DNA of 64,000 nt. Source: Aestuariivivens sediminicola (lineage in GTDB: Bacteria > Bacteroidota > Bacteroidia > Flavobacteriales > Flavobacteriaceae). Positions within the stretch are counted from its first letter, which is position 1. The number at the start of each line of letters is the position of its first letter. The stretch lies in the NCBI RefSeq assembly GCF_022662015.1, contig NZ_JAKMCM010000002.1, forward strand, positions 62,001-126,000, given 5' to 3'. Below, piece by piece: positions 17,528 through 26,182 of this stretch. The notes beneath the pieces are model-generated. The model was given only the letters and a program-made list of their open reading frames with translations. It did no database searches and was not told the origin of the DNA. The position numbers were made by a program, and so were the translations under genes.

Positions 17528-17977
17528 ATGGAGCATATTTTTGACGATAGCTATTTTATGAAGAAAGCCCTGCAGGAGGCAGAGATTGCCTTTGAAAAAG
17601 GAGAAATACCGGTAGGTGTTGTCATCGTTATTGATAATAAAATTATTGCACGGGGACACAATTTAACAGAGACCCTTAATGATGTGACTGCGCATGCCGA
17701 GATGCAGGCCATCACGGCTGCAGCGAACTTCCTGGGGGGTAAATACCTTCATAATTGCACCCTGTATGTCACCCTGGAGCCCTGCCAGATGTGTGCCGGA
17801 GCCCTATACTGGAGCCAGATATCGAAAATAGTCTATGGGGCCAGGGATCCGGAACGCGGTTGTATCAATCTGAAAACAAAACTGCACCCTAAAACGGTGA
17901 TTGAAGGCGGTGTGATGGAAACGGAGGCTTCTGTGCTTCTCAAGCGTTTTTTTATTGAAAAACGCAATTTGAATTAG
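17528..17977 (+). CDS. tadA: tRNA-specific adenosine(34) deaminase / nucleoside deaminase
   Basis: The 149-residue zinc deaminase of the cytidine-deaminase fold has the metal and catalytic motifs TAHAEMQAI (His and Glu) and PCQMCAGAL (two Cys). Length and motif spacing fit TadA, which converts A34 to inosine in tRNA-Arg(ACG). A guanine-deaminase-like paralogue is less likely given the ARDPERGC region. The start at 17528 (MEHIFDDSYFMKKALQEAE) is preferred to the earlier in-frame codon, which lies in the -7 element. Confidence 0.88.
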   Translation: MEHIFDDSYFMKKALQEAEIAFEKGEIPVGVVIVIDNKIIARGHNLTETLNDVTAHAEMQAITAAANFLGGKYLHNCTLYVTLEPCQMCAGALYWSQISKIVYGARDPERGCINLKTKLHPKTVIEGGVMETEASVLLKRFFIEKRNLN

Positions 17978-18287
17978 CTGCCTTTTCCTGAAGGATGGCA
18001 AACAGCATCTTTTTTCCTAAGCAACATGTTTGGATGCGCTGCTTACTGGTTCTTTATATCATAAGCAAGGGTCCTCGAAATTGTCCTGTGAATTTTAAAA
18101 ATTGTCCTGTGAATTTTCAAAATTCACAGGACAATTTGAAGATATTGTAGTTACAAAATGTTTTTGTCATCGGCAGAAAATTTCGGAGTTGTGCCTGAAG
18201 CTTTCAATGATCTTGCTTAGGCCCTTTTTTATGAAGTCTAAAGTTTTTAAAACTGGAAGTCAGACTGGTTTGAACACTGCTGGTGTA
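17978..18287. other. Intergenic gap holding a repeat cluster
   Basis: There is no reading frame with coding character in this 310-bp gap. It contains three copies of an 18-bp repeat (separate entry) and the near-palindrome TTGTAGTTACAA at 18145-18156. Confidence 0.6.
18079..18136. repeat. Three-copy 18-bp repeat forming a perfect hairpin
   Basis: AATTGTCCTGTGAATTTT occurs at 18079-18096 and 18100-18117 (direct, 21-bp period) and inverted at 18119-18136. Copies 2 and 3 are separated by one base, giving a perfect 18-bp inverted repeat. A 17-bp relative with one change occurs at 58288-58304, and both loci also carry TTGTAGTTACAA close by. Confidence 0.85.
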
Positions 18288-18524
18288 TCAATACTTTTTC
18301 TTCCGTTGATTTTCACGCATTTTGTCCAGGTTCTCTTTGGTGAGCAGGTAATCCTTCATGTTTTTATCCTTCCACCGGTAATAGGAAAACAAGGGGAACA
18401 CCACCAGGAATAAACCAGCCACCCCGAAACCTATATATTTTTGGGCATATTCGGAGGCTATTAAAAAACCAAACAGAATACTGCCAAGGGAGGCCGCAAA
18501 AAGAATGAAAATGACATACTTCAT
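18288..18524 (-). CDS. Small two-helix membrane protein
   Basis: The 78-residue protein has two hydrophobic segments (about residues 2-22 and 31-48) and a basic, helical C-terminal tail ending RENQRKKKY. It starts 10 bp after the stop of the ClC-family gene, so it is likely co-transcribed with it. I do not recognise the family. Possibly an accessory membrane peptide. Confidence 0.6.
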   Translation of the reverse strand: MKYVIFILFAASLGSILFGFLIASEYAQKYIGFGVAGLFLVVFPLFSYYRWKDKNMKDYLLTKENLDKMRENQRKKKY

Positions 18525-18534
18525 AATGGAGTGC

Positions 18535-20316
18535 TTATTGGGTAAAATTAATTAATTGTCGCCTGTAGGCCGTCAACAACTTCGATTTTGAGATGTAACC
18601 ATAGTATTTACCATCTTTAATGACCGGTAAATTCCATGCGCCGGTTGTTTTAAATTTATCCATAATGACATTCATGGAGTCCTGGTTGTAGTCAATAACC
18701 CCTAGATCGGCATGCATTAAACTGGAGGCATCCACTTTATCGTAAAGATCTGAGTCGAACATCATATGTCTGATATCATCCAGACGAATAACGCCCAAAA
18801 ATTGATGGGCCTCATTGACCACCGGGAAATGATTTCTCGACGATTTAGCAACTGCCTTCTTCAATATCTCACCTAAGGTCATTTCCGGTCGAAGCACAAT
18901 AAAATTGGTTTCAATAACCTTGTCAATATCTAAAACCATCAGCACATTTTGATCTTTATTGTGTGTGATGAGTTCGCCACGCTCAGCCAGTTTTAAGGTA
19001 TAAATGGAATGCGACACATAATATTTTGTAATGGCAAATGCTATGGCGGCTACGATCATCAATGGCACGAATAACTCATAACCTCCCGTTATTTCCGCTA
19101 TAAGGAAAATAGCGGTCAAAGGCGCATGTAACACCCCCGCCATCAAGCCGGTCATACCAATAAGGGTAAAATTAGATTCTGAAACATAGAAGTCGAACCC
19201 GATATGATTTATAATTTTGGCAAAGGCATTGCCCAGGGTGCTGCCCATGACCAAAGTCGGAATAAATACACCTCCCACGCCACCGGCACCAAAGGTGGTG
19301 GTCATGGCTATGGCCTTAAACACCGAAATACCGAGCAACAGGCCAATTACGATCCATATATTGGAGAGGTCCAAGGGCAATGGCGTGGTACCTATGGCAG
19401 CCAAATGGTCTCCTTTTAACAGGTTGTTCATAACCCCATAACCTTCACCGTATAAAGGAGGGATGGCATAGAGCATGGTTCCAATGGCCAGGCCGCCAAT
19501 GAGCAATCGTTTGGCCCTGCTTTCAAATTGGTTGAAAAAGTTAGTAATGGCAAAATAAACTTTCGAAAAATAGACGGAAGCAAGACCGGTAACAACCCCC
19601 AGGACGATGTAAAAGCCAATGTCGTTTATTTCAAATTTATCAACGAGTTCAAAACGCAGCAAAATATCTGTCCCCAGAAAGAAGTAAGAGGTGACAACGG
19701 CTGAAACCGATGCCAGTAATAAGGGTACCATGGAGCCAAAGGCGATATCTAAACTAAAGATCTCAATGGCAAAAATGATGGCCGCAATAGGGGCCTTGAA
19801 CATGGAGGCCATTGCTCCCGCCGCAGCGCAGCCAATTAACAGCATTCTGGTTTTAGCGTTCATATGAAATAAACGGGCCGCATTAGAACCCAATGCCGAA
19901 CCTACACTGACCGCAGGCCCCTGCAATCCAACCGATCCACCGAATCCCACCGTCAATGGCGCAGTGATCAATGCGGCATAGATATTATACCTTGGGATAA
20001 TACCGTTGAGTTTCGAGATGGCATGTAATGTAGTGGAAATACCATGCCCGATGTGTTTTTTTAACCAGGTTTGTTTTATGATATAGACCAACAGTAATCC
20101 AATAATTGGAAAGATAAAATACAGGGAACTTTGAAAATCCTTGAAGACGTACAATTCAAACAGCTGTCTGATGTAATGTGTCAGGTTCTTAAGAGATACT
20201 GTGCCCAAACCCGCTAAAAAACCAACAAGAATACTCAGGGCATAAATAAATTGCCGTTCTGAAATATGTTTGTATTTCCAGATTAAGAATTTTCGTAATA
20301 GGGTTTTAAAGTTCAA
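18535..20316 (-). CDS. ClC-family chloride channel/antiporter with C-terminal CBS pair
   Basis: The 593-residue protein has about ten membrane helices. ClC signatures are visible: GHGISTTLHA (helix D region), GSVGLQGPAVSVGSALGS (helix F) and GAGGVGGVFIPTLVMGS (helix N). Two CBS domains follow (about residues 455-590; NHFPVVNEAHQFLGVIRLDDI and GAWNLPVIKDGKYYGYI), usually sensing adenine nucleotides. The external gating glutamate of canonical members (GREGP) is replaced by Gln132 in GLQGP, so proton-coupled exchange of the E. coli type is uncertain. It begins next to the stop of the DUF6503-like gene and is probably in one transcript with it. Confidence 0.88.
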   Translation of the reverse strand: MNFKTLLRKFLIWKYKHISERQFIYALSILVGFLAGLGTVSLKNLTHYIRQLFELYVFKDFQSSLYFIFPIIGLLLVYIIKQTWLKKHIGHGISTTLHAISKLNGIIPRYNIYAALITAPLTVGFGGSVGLQGPAVSVGSALGSNAARLFHMNAKTRMLLIGCAAAGAMASMFKAPIAAIIFAIEIFSLDIAFGSMVPLLLASVSAVVTSYFFLGTDILLRFELVDKFEINDIGFYIVLGVVTGLASVYFSKVYFAITNFFNQFESRAKRLLIGGLAIGTMLYAIPPLYGEGYGVMNNLLKGDHLAAIGTTPLPLDLSNIWIVIGLLLGISVFKAIAMTTTFGAGGVGGVFIPTLVMGSTLGNAFAKIINHIGFDFYVSESNFTLIGMTGLMAGVLHAPLTAIFLIAEITGGYELFVPLMIVAAIAFAITKYYVSHSIYTLKLAERGELITHNKDQNVLMVLDIDKVIETNFIVLRPEMTLGEILKKAVAKSSRNHFPVVNEAHQFLGVIRLDDIRHMMFDSDLYDKVDASSLMHADLGVIDYNQDSMNVIMDKFKTTGAWNLPVIKDGKYYGYISKSKLLTAYRRQLINFTQ

Positions 20317-20317
20317 A

Positions 20318-21028
20318 TTATATCGCAGGGTTTAAAATATCGGTGCCTAACAGGGTGTTGTCCTTGTTGGCATACCAGGATCTGACTTTTGGCATTTTAA
20401 TACCGTTAATAGTTTCTTCATCAGACAATAAGATGTATTCACCATCCTGCCTGGATTCGTCATGAAAGAACTGATACACTTCCATCTTGTATGACTCCTT
20501 GTTGAAATAAAAATACCAGGTGTCTTCACCAACGGCTGCCTCATAGGTGACCTTCAACACATAGTAGGGATTCCCCTTAAAGTCCTTTTCCTCTACCACG
20601 TCGTGAATGATGGTGCCGGGATCGTTGAGCTTCATTGGTAAGCCGTATAAATAGGTATAATAGTTTTTTAAAAACAGCCCCCTTTCCCTGCTCATCCTGA
20701 ACTCCTTTAACAGCGCTTCCGATGGGTTGTCAATACCATTAACCGCCATGGTGACACTGTCCTTATGTATGACATAGGTCGAGGTATCCTCCTTAATGGT
20801 CGCCCGAATTGAAAAGAAGGATTTAGGAAGGTCGATACGTATGTCACTGACCCTTTCAGGTCGGTTCGGCGATTCCATGGTGACATAAAAACGTCCACTA
20901 AAGCTGTTCCATTGGGCATTCGGATCATGGTAGTGTATCGCCTTATCCAGTAGCTGACGGCCCGTAAGTTCCTGGCAGTGGCAGTGCAATGCAAGGGAAA
21001 ATATAAGGACTTGGAATACGAATTTCAC
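20318..21028 (-). CDS. Secreted DUF6503-like protein
   Basis: The protein resembles the Bacteroidota DUF6503 family: LLDKAIHYHDPNAQWNSFSG near the start, then an antiparallel beta-rich body reminiscent of lipoprotein-sorting folds (YYVLKVTYEAAVGEDTWYFYF). The GTG at 21028 (VKFVFQVLIFSLALHC, signal peptide) gives 236 residues and is my preferred start; an earlier TTG lies in the T-run of the aspS terminator. It is exported, role unknown. It precedes the ClC gene by 1 bp. Start choice is the least certain part. Confidence 0.65.
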   Translation of the reverse strand: MKFVFQVLIFSLALHCHCQELTGRQLLDKAIHYHDPNAQWNSFSGRFYVTMESPNRPERVSDIRIDLPKSFFSIRATIKEDTSTYVIHKDSVTMAVNGIDNPSEALLKEFRMSRERGLFLKNYYTYLYGLPMKLNDPGTIIHDVVEEKDFKGNPYYVLKVTYEAAVGEDTWYFYFNKESYKMEVYQFFHDESRQDGEYILLSDEETINGIKMPKVRSWYANKDNTLLGTDILNPAI

Positions 21029-21056
21029 AGTAATGGAATTAGGGATTAAAAGTAAC

Positions 21057-21082
21057 AAAAAATCCTGCTTAATGCAGGATTT
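21057..21082 (-). terminator. Intrinsic terminator of aspS
   Basis: A 9-bp stem (21060-21068 with 21074-21082, loop TTAAT) is followed on the minus strand by T-rich sequence. It lies 8 bp after the aspS stop. Confidence 0.8.
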
Positions 21083-21089
21083 GATTTTA

Positions 21090-22841
21090 TCATTTTAAGT
21101 TTAACTTTAAGCTGAGTTCCTCCAGTTGGTCATTATCAATCGGGGCAGGGGCATCAATCATTACATCACGACCGGCATTATTTTTAGGGAAGGCAATAAA
21201 ATCACGAATGGTTTCCTGACCGCCCAGAATGGCGACCAGGCGATCCAGGCCAAAGGCCAGACCACCATGCGGAGGCGCCCCATACTGAAAGGCATCCATG
21301 AGAAAGCCGAACTGGGCCCTGGCTTCCTCGGGAGTGAATCCTAAATAATCGAACATCAGAGACTGTGTTTCCTTATCATGTATCCTTATGGAACCACCAC
21401 CAATTTCATTGCCATTGAGGACCAAATCGTAGGCATTGGCTTTTACAGCTCCCGGATCAGTCTTTAACAGGTCTATCTGTCCCGGTTTTGGTGAGGTAAA
21501 GGGGTGATGCATGGCGTGATAGCGTCCGGTTTCTTCATCCCATTCCAGGAGAGGGAAGTCCGTAACCCATAGCGGAGCAAATTCATCAGGTTTCCTTAAA
21601 CCCATGCGCTCGGCCAATTCCATTCGCAAGGCACTCAACTGAGTCCGTACTTTATGAGTGTCTCCTGAAAGGATACAAATGAGGTCGCCGGCTTTAGCTC
21701 CGGTACGTTCCGCCCATTGTCTGAAATCGGTTTCATCGTAAAATTTATCGACCGAAGATTTAAAGCTGCCATCGTCATTGCATCGGCAGTAGACCATACC
21801 TAAGGCTCCGATTTGTGGACGCTTAACCCAGTCTATGAGCTGGTCGATCTCCTTGCGCGTGTAGCTGTTGCCCCCCGGTACGGCGATGCCGACCACTAAT
21901 TCGGCATTGTTAAAGACATTAAATGCTTTGTGCTGGGTAACCGCGTTGAGTTCGCCAAAAGCCATACCAAATCGGATGTCCGGCTTGTCATTGCCATAAC
22001 GACGCATGGCCTCATCGTAGGTCATACGTGGAAACTTTTCTATCGCTACCCCTTTAATTGCTTTCAATAAATGCCGAGTTAAACCCTCAAAGGCATTTAA
22101 GATATCCTCTTGCTCAATAAAGGCCATTTCACAGTCAATCTGGGTGAATTCAGGTTGTCTGTCGGCACGTAGATCCTCATCTCTGAAACATTTCACAATT
22201 TGGAAATATTTGTCCATACCCCCCACCATGAGCAATTGCTTAAAGGTCTGTGGCGATTGTGGCAAGGCATAGAATTCTCCCGGATTCATGCGGGAGGGCA
22301 CAACAAAGTCGCGTGCACCCTCTGGAGTCGATTTTATTAAATAAGGGGTTTCAACCTCTATAAACCCTTCGTTCGAAAGGTAATTCCGAACCTCCTGTGT
22401 GACCCGGTGTCTGAAGATCAAACTGTCTTTTACAGGATTGCGTCGGATGTCCAAATAACGGTATTTCATACGCAATTCCTCACCACCGTCAGTTTTGTCC
22501 TCAATAGTAAACGGAGGTAAAATGGCCTGGTTCAGGATGTGAAGTTCCTGAACCAACACTTCAATAGCTCCGGTAGGGATATTCGGATTTTTAGAAGCAC
22601 GTTCAATAACCTTGCCTTTAACCTGAATAACGAATTCACGTCCTAAATTTTGGGCCTCTTTGATCACCGCTTCGGGTGTGCGCTCTTCATCAAATACCAA
22701 CTGCGTGATGCCGTAACGATCCCGTAAATCTATCCAGATAATAAATCCTTTATCCCTCGATTTTTGAACCCATCCCGCAAGGGTAACCGCTTTGTTAATA
22801 TCTGTGGCTCTTAACTCGCCGCAATTATGACTTCTGTACAT
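21090..22841 (-). CDS. aspS: Aspartate--tRNA ligase
   Basis: The class II aminoacyl-tRNA synthetase (583 residues) charges tRNA-Asp. An N-terminal OB-fold anticodon-binding domain ([22 protein letters not shown]) is followed by the catalytic core with motif 2 ([19 protein letters not shown]) and motif 3 ([16 protein letters not shown]). The bacterial GAD insertion lies between. The start ATG at 22841 ([15 protein letters not shown]) is chosen because family members begin there and a -7 box lies just upstream. Confidence 0.96.
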   Translation of the reverse strand: MYRSHNCGELRATDINKAVTLAGWVQKSRDKGFIIWIDLRDRYGITQLVFDEERTPEAVIKEAQNLGREFVIQVKGKVIERASKNPNIPTGAIEVLVQELHILNQAILPPFTIEDKTDGGEELRMKYRYLDIRRNPVKDSLIFRHRVTQEVRNYLSNEGFIEVETPYLIKSTPEGARDFVVPSRMNPGEFYALPQSPQTFKQLLMVGGMDKYFQIVKCFRDEDLRADRQPEFTQIDCEMAFIEQEDILNAFEGLTRHLLKAIKGVAIEKFPRMTYDEAMRRYGNDKPDIRFGMAFGELNAVTQHKAFNVFNNAELVVGIAVPGGNSYTRKEIDQLIDWVKRPQIGALGMVYCRCNDDGSFKSSVDKFYDETDFRQWAERTGAKAGDLICILSGDTHKVRTQLSALRMELAERMGLRKPDEFAPLWVTDFPLLEWDEETGRYHAMHHPFTSPKPGQIDLLKTDPGAVKANAYDLVLNGNEIGGGSIRIHDKETQSLMFDYLGFTPEEARAQFGFLMDAFQYGAPPHGGLAFGLDRLVAILGGQETIRDFIAFPKNNAGRDVMIDAPAPIDNDQLEELSLKLNLK

Positions 22842-22862
22842 GCCTAATCTGTATTTAGGGAG

Positions 22863-22870
22863 CAAAAGTA
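22863..22870 (-). promoter_or_regulatory. -7 element of aspS
   Basis: TACTTTTG on the minus strand fits TAnnTTTG and predicts a leader of about 20 nt before the ATG at 22841. A -33 TTG at the usual distance is not obvious. Confidence 0.5.
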
Positions 22871-23154
22871 CATGAATTTTTTCATTTGAAATGGGCTCTG
22901 ACCCATCTTTATTGCAATCCATGGCTCTATGGTGTTGGGGTATCTGTTTTTGACTAAAAACGACCAAATAATGGTCAGGGATAAACATCAGCCGGGAGAA
23001 CATGACATAAGGATTAGAACTCTTAGTTCCGGCATCAGGGAAGCGATGCCCTCATTTTAAAGTTCTTTGTCGCCTCCTTTCCGTCGCTAGTAGAAATTAT
23101 AATTTCAATTTCAATTTATAAATTACCTTTATCGAAATTTTAAGTTTGAAAGAC
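22871..23154. other. Divergent gap between aspS and the alpha/beta hydrolase gene
   Basis: Apart from the aspS -7 element the gap shows no coding frame. A GTTCTTTG sequence lies at about 23062-23069 on the plus strand, but without the 11-bp repeat array seen at the phosphate genes. Confidence 0.4.
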
Positions 23155-25734
23155 ATGAAGATAGTGCAATGTAATCCGCTGAAAATACTGGCCCTGTTCA
23201 TTTTGTTCTCATTTGTTTTGAATGCGCAGCAAAAGACGGGTAATATCGTAGAATATTTTGGGAAAGAGAAGGTCAATTCGATTGAAGAAGGCGAACTGCT
23301 GCATGTTTTTAAGACGGGACTGAGCCTAAAGGTTCAGAACTTCCGATTTAATTCCGCGTCTTTCCCCAAAGACCCGGTTTTTAGTAAATTTTTAATGGAT
23401 CCGTTTTATACGCCTAATAATGGTGACGTATTTAATATTGATTTTTCCGGACAAATCATGCCCTGGAATGCCATTAAGGTCGATTCTACAAATACCTTCA
23501 GTGATAGGAACCTGAGATCGAGCTATGTGTATTTGAACTACAATTCCAATAGCGAACGTATCGTACTTTTTGAGGCATCCGGACATTCGCTGGTTTTAAT
23601 TAACGGCTTGCCTCATGAAGGCGATCATTACGATTTCGGGTATAATTTAATACCGCTGAAACTAAAGCAGGGGAACAATACCTTTGTATTGAAAGTAGGT
23701 CGTTTTCCCAGAATACGGGCCAGACTTATCGATCCGCAAAAGACCCTGCAGTTTACAACTCGGGATATGACCTTACCCGATATTCTGGTGGAGGAAGACC
23801 ATGACTATTTAGGAGCTATACGCGTCGTTAACGCCACAGAAACCTGGAAGAAGGGTTATCGGGTTAAAACTGAAGTTAATGGTCTGACCCATCAACATGA
23901 GGTCACCGATATCCCACCTATGAGTGTTTTAAAAATCCCCTTCAAAATTGCGGCGATTACAGACAGCACTAAAATAGGATCGCAGGATCTGAAAGTGGAT
24001 TTGCACGACGGTACGGGCACCCTGACGGATTCGAAAACCATCCCCGTTGAAGTGAAATCGAAACACAGTCATCATAAGCGCACCTTATTGAGTCGTATCG
24101 ATGGCAGCGTACAGTATTACAGTGTGGCACCATCCAGCAATACCACTCTTGAGGATGGGGCCATGGTATTGTCGGTTCATGGGGCCTCGGTTGAGGCGGT
24201 GAACCAGGCCAATGCCTATGAGAAAAAAGACTGGGTCAATATTATTGCGCCAACGAATCGGCGTCCCTTTGGTTTTGCATGGGAAGATTGGGGCCGCTTG
24301 GATGCCATGGAAGTCCTGAATGAAGCGAAACAGATCTATAATCCAAATCCTCAAAACATCTATTTAACCGGGCATTCCATGGGAGGTCACGGTACCTGGT
24401 ATCTTGGGGCAACCTATCCCGACCATTTTGCCGCTATAGCACCCTGTGCCGGATATCCGGACCTGCTTTTGTATCGGGATGGTTTTATAAATCGTGTCAT
24501 GACCATGTCGGAAGACCAATACAGGCGGTTTGGCATTACCCCCAAAGCCATTGAACGCCTAAAACAGGGATCTTTCAAAACCCCCGTTGAAACTATGATT
24601 GAACGGGCAGGAACACCAAGTCGGACCTTGAAGCTCATTCGCAATTACCTGCATCATGGCGTCTATATATTGCATGGCGAAAAAGACAATGTGGTACCGA
24701 CCGCCCTGGCTCGCGATATGCGTGAGCGCCTGGGCAAATTTCATCCGGATTTCACCTATTATGAGTATCCCGGAGGAGAACACTGGTATGGGAACCACAG
24801 CATGGATTGGGGACCTCTTTTTCGTTTTTTATGGGAACGCAAGATTCCTAAAGTTAAGGATATTAATAAACTGGAATTCTCTACAGGATCACCCGGGGTG
24901 TCAGCGACTTCTCACTTTATAAGTATCCATCAACAGGAAAGGGCATTTAATGTAAGTACTTTTAAATTCTCAGGGGAACAGGGATTTAGAATTGAAACAG
25001 ATAATGTGGCCCTTATTGAAGTGGATTTTGGAAAACTGGAAACGGATGTGGATACCGTTCTTATTGATGACACCGCTATTAAATTGCCTAAGAAGGAAAA
25101 GACCTATTTCAAGAAGGTCGGGAATACATGGCAGATCTCCAAAGCACCATCGCTTCAGGAAAAAGGACCGCATCGAAATGGTGGATTCAAGGATGCGTTT
25201 CGAAACCAGGTGGTATTTGTTTATGCGACGAAGGGAACCCCATCGGAAAACGAATGGTATTATAACCGCGCGCGCTTTGATGCTGAAACCTTTTGGTATC
25301 GGGCCAATGGGCATATTGAAATCGTTAAGGACACTGATTTCTCACTGGAGAAATACGCCAACCGGAATGTCGTGCTTTATGGTAATGCCGATAACAATGC
25401 AGCCTGGAACCTGCTCCTAAAGGACTGCCCCATACAAGTCAAGGATTATGGTGTCAATTTTAATGGAAAGACCTTGTTCGGCAACCAGTGGGGCATGTAT
25501 TTTATTGTGCCGAGAGCGGACAGTGATATCGCTAGTGTAGGTGTGGTAACAGCCACCGGTAGTAAGGGAATGAAAGCAGCTTATATGAACCATTACCTGG
25601 TCAATGGGACCACATTTCCGGATGTCGTATTATTTGATGACAGCGTTTTAACCCAGGGGATGAGTGCTGTAAAATGCGCCGGCTTTTTTGGTAATGACTG
25701 GTCCGTTGATCAAGGTGATTTCGAGTGGAAGTAA
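23155..25734 (+). CDS. Secreted alpha/beta hydrolase (prolyl-oligopeptidase/esterase type)
   Basis: The 859-residue protein has a signal peptide (MKIVQCNPLKILALFILFSFVLNAQ). About 300 residues of beta-rich sequence precede an alpha/beta-hydrolase core. The triad can be read: Ser408 in LTGHSMGGHGTWYLG, Asp511 in ILHGEKDNVVP and His543 in GGEHWYG. A further 300-residue C-terminal region has beta character. The nucleophile elbow GHSMGG with HGTW is typical of prolyl oligopeptidase-like peptidases and of carbohydrate esterases; I cannot choose between them. I start at the ATG at 23155 rather than the upstream TTG. A terminator separates it from the SusC/SusD genes, though a shared nutrient substrate is possible. 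Confidence 0.8.
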   Translation: MKIVQCNPLKILALFILFSFVLNAQQKTGNIVEYFGKEKVNSIEEGELLHVFKTGLSLKVQNFRFNSASFPKDPVFSKFLMDPFYTPNNGDVFNIDFSGQIMPWNAIKVDSTNTFSDRNLRSSYVYLNYNSNSERIVLFEASGHSLVLINGLPHEGDHYDFGYNLIPLKLKQGNNTFVLKVGRFPRIRARLIDPQKTLQFTTRDMTLPDILVEEDHDYLGAIRVVNATETWKKGYRVKTEVNGLTHQHEVTDIPPMSVLKIPFKIAAITDSTKIGSQDLKVDLHDGTGTLTDSKTIPVEVKSKHSHHKRTLLSRIDGSVQYYSVAPSSNTTLEDGAMVLSVHGASVEAVNQANAYEKKDWVNIIAPTNRRPFGFAWEDWGRLDAMEVLNEAKQIYNPNPQNIYLTGHSMGGHGTWYLGATYPDHFAAIAPCAGYPDLLLYRDGFINRVMTMSEDQYRRFGITPKAIERLKQGSFKTPVETMIERAGTPSRTLKLIRNYLHHGVYILHGEKDNVVPTALARDMRERLGKFHPDFTYYEYPGGEHWYGNHSMDWGPLFRFLWERKIPKVKDINKLEFSTGSPGVSATSHFISIHQQERAFNVSTFKFSGEQGFRIETDNVALIEVDFGKLETDVDTVLIDDTAIKLPKKEKTYFKKVGNTWQISKAPSLQEKGPHRNGGFKDAFRNQVVFVYATKGTPSENEWYYNRARFDAETFWYRANGHIEIVKDTDFSLEKYANRNVVLYGNADNNAAWNLLLKDCPIQVKDYGVNFNGKTLFGNQWGMYFIVPRADSDIASVGVVTATGSKGMKAAYMNHYLVNGTTFPDVVLFDDSVLTQGMSAVKCAGFFGNDWSVDQGDFEWK

Positions 25735-26182
25735 CCTGCAATTATGGACTCAGGCATTGCAGAAGGAAACCTTAGAGTGCTAATTTGTTAGCTGCTTGTA
25801 AAGCACAAATCACGTATTTATAAATTCTCAAAAACGCTTCAAAACCTGGTTTTGAGGCGTTTTTGATTTTAGGGTGGAGTCTCATTATTGGTCGCTGTCT
25901 ACAGACGATTTTTATAAAAGGGGGCACGGCCTTAGAAGGAAAAATCTTTTAAACCTTGAGGTCACCTTATCCTTAGAGCTGTAATCTCACTTCGGAGGCT
26001 GTGGCTGTAACCTGTTCATTATGATGTATTTATGTTTTAGGGATTTATATTTACATTTTGCTTTCAAATATTCGTATAAAGTGACATCAAAAACTGTTAA
26101 ATAGTTAAAATTTGAAACGAAAAAGCAATGAATTGATATTTTTTTATGATATTTAGCCAGACTAATTCAAAAAAAATTCATT
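25735..26182. other. Gap between hydrolase and SusC genes
   Basis: The gap contains the terminator at 25830-25866 and otherwise AT-rich sequence toward the SusC start. I see no coding frame and no clear operator; a promoter must lie within about 26040-26170 but no full consensus match is evident. Confidence 0.5.
25830..25866 (+). terminator. Intrinsic terminator of the hydrolase gene
   Basis: A long stem (25830-25846 with 25848-25865, one G-T pair, short loop) has an A-rich left flank and a T-run to the right. Confidence 0.85.

Noticed and set aside
18079-18156. CRISPR-like repeats
   Set aside because: Only three copies, one inverted, with 3-bp and 1-bp spacers instead of 30-bp unique spacers; no cas genes in the window.
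23060-23070. GTTCTTTG upstream of the alpha/beta hydrolase as a phosphate-type promoter
   Set aside because: No 11-bp repeats precede it, so the match to the -7 variant alone is not enough.
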